Positions 61,916 through 62,512 of a stretch of 62,512 bases of DNA are shown piece by piece. This DNA is from Bacillota bacterium (GTDB lineage Bacteria > Bacillota > Sulfobacillia > Sulfobacillales > Sulfobacillaceae). The translations under genes were made by a program, and so were the position numbers. The DNA lies in contig JAJYHT010000084.1 of assembly GCA_021784595.1 (NCBI GenBank), positions 1 to 62,512 on the forward strand, given 5' to 3'. The notes beneath the pieces are model-generated. The model did no database searches. It was not told the origin of the DNA and worked only from the letters and a program-made list of their open reading frames with translations. How positions within the stretch are numbered: the stretch's first letter is position 1; every line of letters starts with the position of its first letter.

Positions 61916-62370
61916 TGGTCCCAGAAAACTAGACAATCTGGGAGGCCCTCAAGTGTTACACTGGACACGTTATGAAAAGACATACCGCGACATTCAAGGT
62001 CCAAGTGACCTTAGAGCTTCTCAAAGAGGAAAAGACCGTCACACAAATCGCTGCCGAGCACAGTGTCCATCCTGGACAATTGCATCGGTGGAAGCGTCAG
62101 GCGATCGAGAACTTCCCGCAGTTATTTGCCGAATCCGAAGCCCGCAAACAAGAAGCGCAAGCGCACGAGCAACAACTGGCCGAGCTCTATGCCCAAATCG
62201 GCAAACTCACCACGCAATTGGAGTGGCTCAAAAAAAATCTGGACTCGACCCTCTCTCGCGCTGAGCGGGTAGCTTGGCTCGACCGGGGACGGGGCGCGCT
62301 ACCTCTGACAATTCAGCCGTCGTTCCGCAAGTCAGCCGGGCTGAAAATCGGGCATTTTTCTCGTAAATAG
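61916..62370 (+). mobile_element. IS3-family element, left end and orfA, broken on the right
   Basis: The left end begins about 61916 with TGGTCCCAGAAAACTAGACA, an IS3-type inverted repeat. orfA (ATG 61972) codes for MKRHTATFKVQVTLELLKEE, a helix-turn-helix (VTQIAAEHSVHPGQLHRWKR) and a leucine-zipper-like segment (QQLAELYAQIGKLTTQLEWL). After LDSTLSRAERVAWL the sequence runs as the usual A/B junction region but changes near 62325; the frame ends at 62368-62370. orfB, with the DDE domain, is absent. Confidence 0.8.
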
Positions 62371-62508
62371 ACGCAATTTTCGCGCAAAGGAATTTCCGCC
62401 GGCACGTCGAATCTTCTCGATATGATCAAAAAGCCGATTGAGATGCAGATGCCAACCCAAAAGAATCCGAATCACTTCCCCCAGAGCGGCACCGCGTTCG
62501 CGGTGCGA
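62332..62508 (-). other. Minus-strand open frame at the right edge, possibly element debris
   Basis: A frame of about 58 codons ends with TGA at 62332-62334; part of it reads IRILLGWHLHLNRLFDHIEK and KLRLFTRKMPDFQPG. A stop lies just before its beginning (62509-62511). No family recognised. It covers the point where the IS3 orfA was cut, so it may belong to what broke it. Confidence 0.3.
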
Positions 62509-62512
62509 CTAC

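Noticed and set aside
1-62512. CRISPR arrays, tRNA and rRNA genes
   Set aside because: No regularly spaced repeats and no cloverleaf or rRNA-like stretch was noticed on either strand.

Overview
The window looks like a chromosomal segment of a spore-forming Bacillota, most likely a Sulfobacillus-like acidophile. The evidence is a Spo0E-like protein (43906-44151), a T-box leader on an aminoacyl-tRNA synthetase gene (about 39085-39290), strong GGAGG-type ribosome binding sites, and several unrelated families of IS and group II intron debris. The genus is my inference from overall gene content and protein flavour; there is no rRNA or other marker in the window to prove it. I saw no rRNA, tRNA, CRISPR array or phage block.

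Layout. 0-8.7 kb: a truncated unknown protein, a GNAT, a frameshifted VOC protein, an isochorismatase-like hydrolase, an NAD-dependent epimerase, the kynU-kynB pair (kynurenine to anthranilate), a dead tnpB, a HAD phosphatase and a small membrane exporter. 8.8-12.5 kb: a two-gene heterodimeric ABC exporter. 12.7-24.2 kb: cca, a 5'-truncated tnpB with intact catalytic residues, a BaiN-type flavoprotein, a PAS-PAS-GGDEF cyclase, an operon clpP / divergent sigma-like factor / epimerase, an EAL-PAS phosphodiesterase and a UbiB/ABC1 kinase. 24.2-26.05 kb: a decayed gene desert. 26.1-34.1 kb: zwf (G6PDH), a secreted amidase, a GH31 glycosidase coupled to a GPH-type sugar symporter, and an MFS exporter preceded by a leader with a promoter, a 22-codon upstream ORF and a terminator. 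34.4-53.5 kb: a housekeeping and accessory mix (GNATs, Nudix proteins, archaeal-type AspRS with T-box, SPFH protein, HAD, Spo0E-like, DPP-IV-type peptidase, two MFS transporters, TrpRS, a nucleotidyltransferase-GNAT fusion, DNA polymerase IV). 53.5-57.6 kb: a GntR-controlled CUT1 sugar ABC transporter whose second permease carries an in-frame UGA. 57.6-62.5 kb: a mobile-element graveyard (IS1634-type relic, RHS/polymorphic-toxin N-terminus cut by an ISL3-type end, group II intron maturase 3' end, a small-ORF cassette with two hairpins, IS3 orfA).

Most interesting. The clearest candidate for an undescribed system is the leader of the MFS gene at 32606-33874 (minus strand): consensus promoter, Shine-Dalgarno plus 22-codon leader peptide, a stem able to compete with an intrinsic terminator, then the MFS start. 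This is the architecture of ribosome-mediated transcription attenuation of drug-efflux genes, but I do not recognise this particular leader. Other strong items are the UGA-interrupted permease, the nucleotidyltransferase-GNAT fusion, a predicted non-discriminating AspRS under a T-box, the hairpin that hides the start site of an ISL3-type transposase, and the 21-residue hydrophobic small ORF next to two strong hairpins.

All calls come from reading the sequence and from remembered family motifs; no database search was run.
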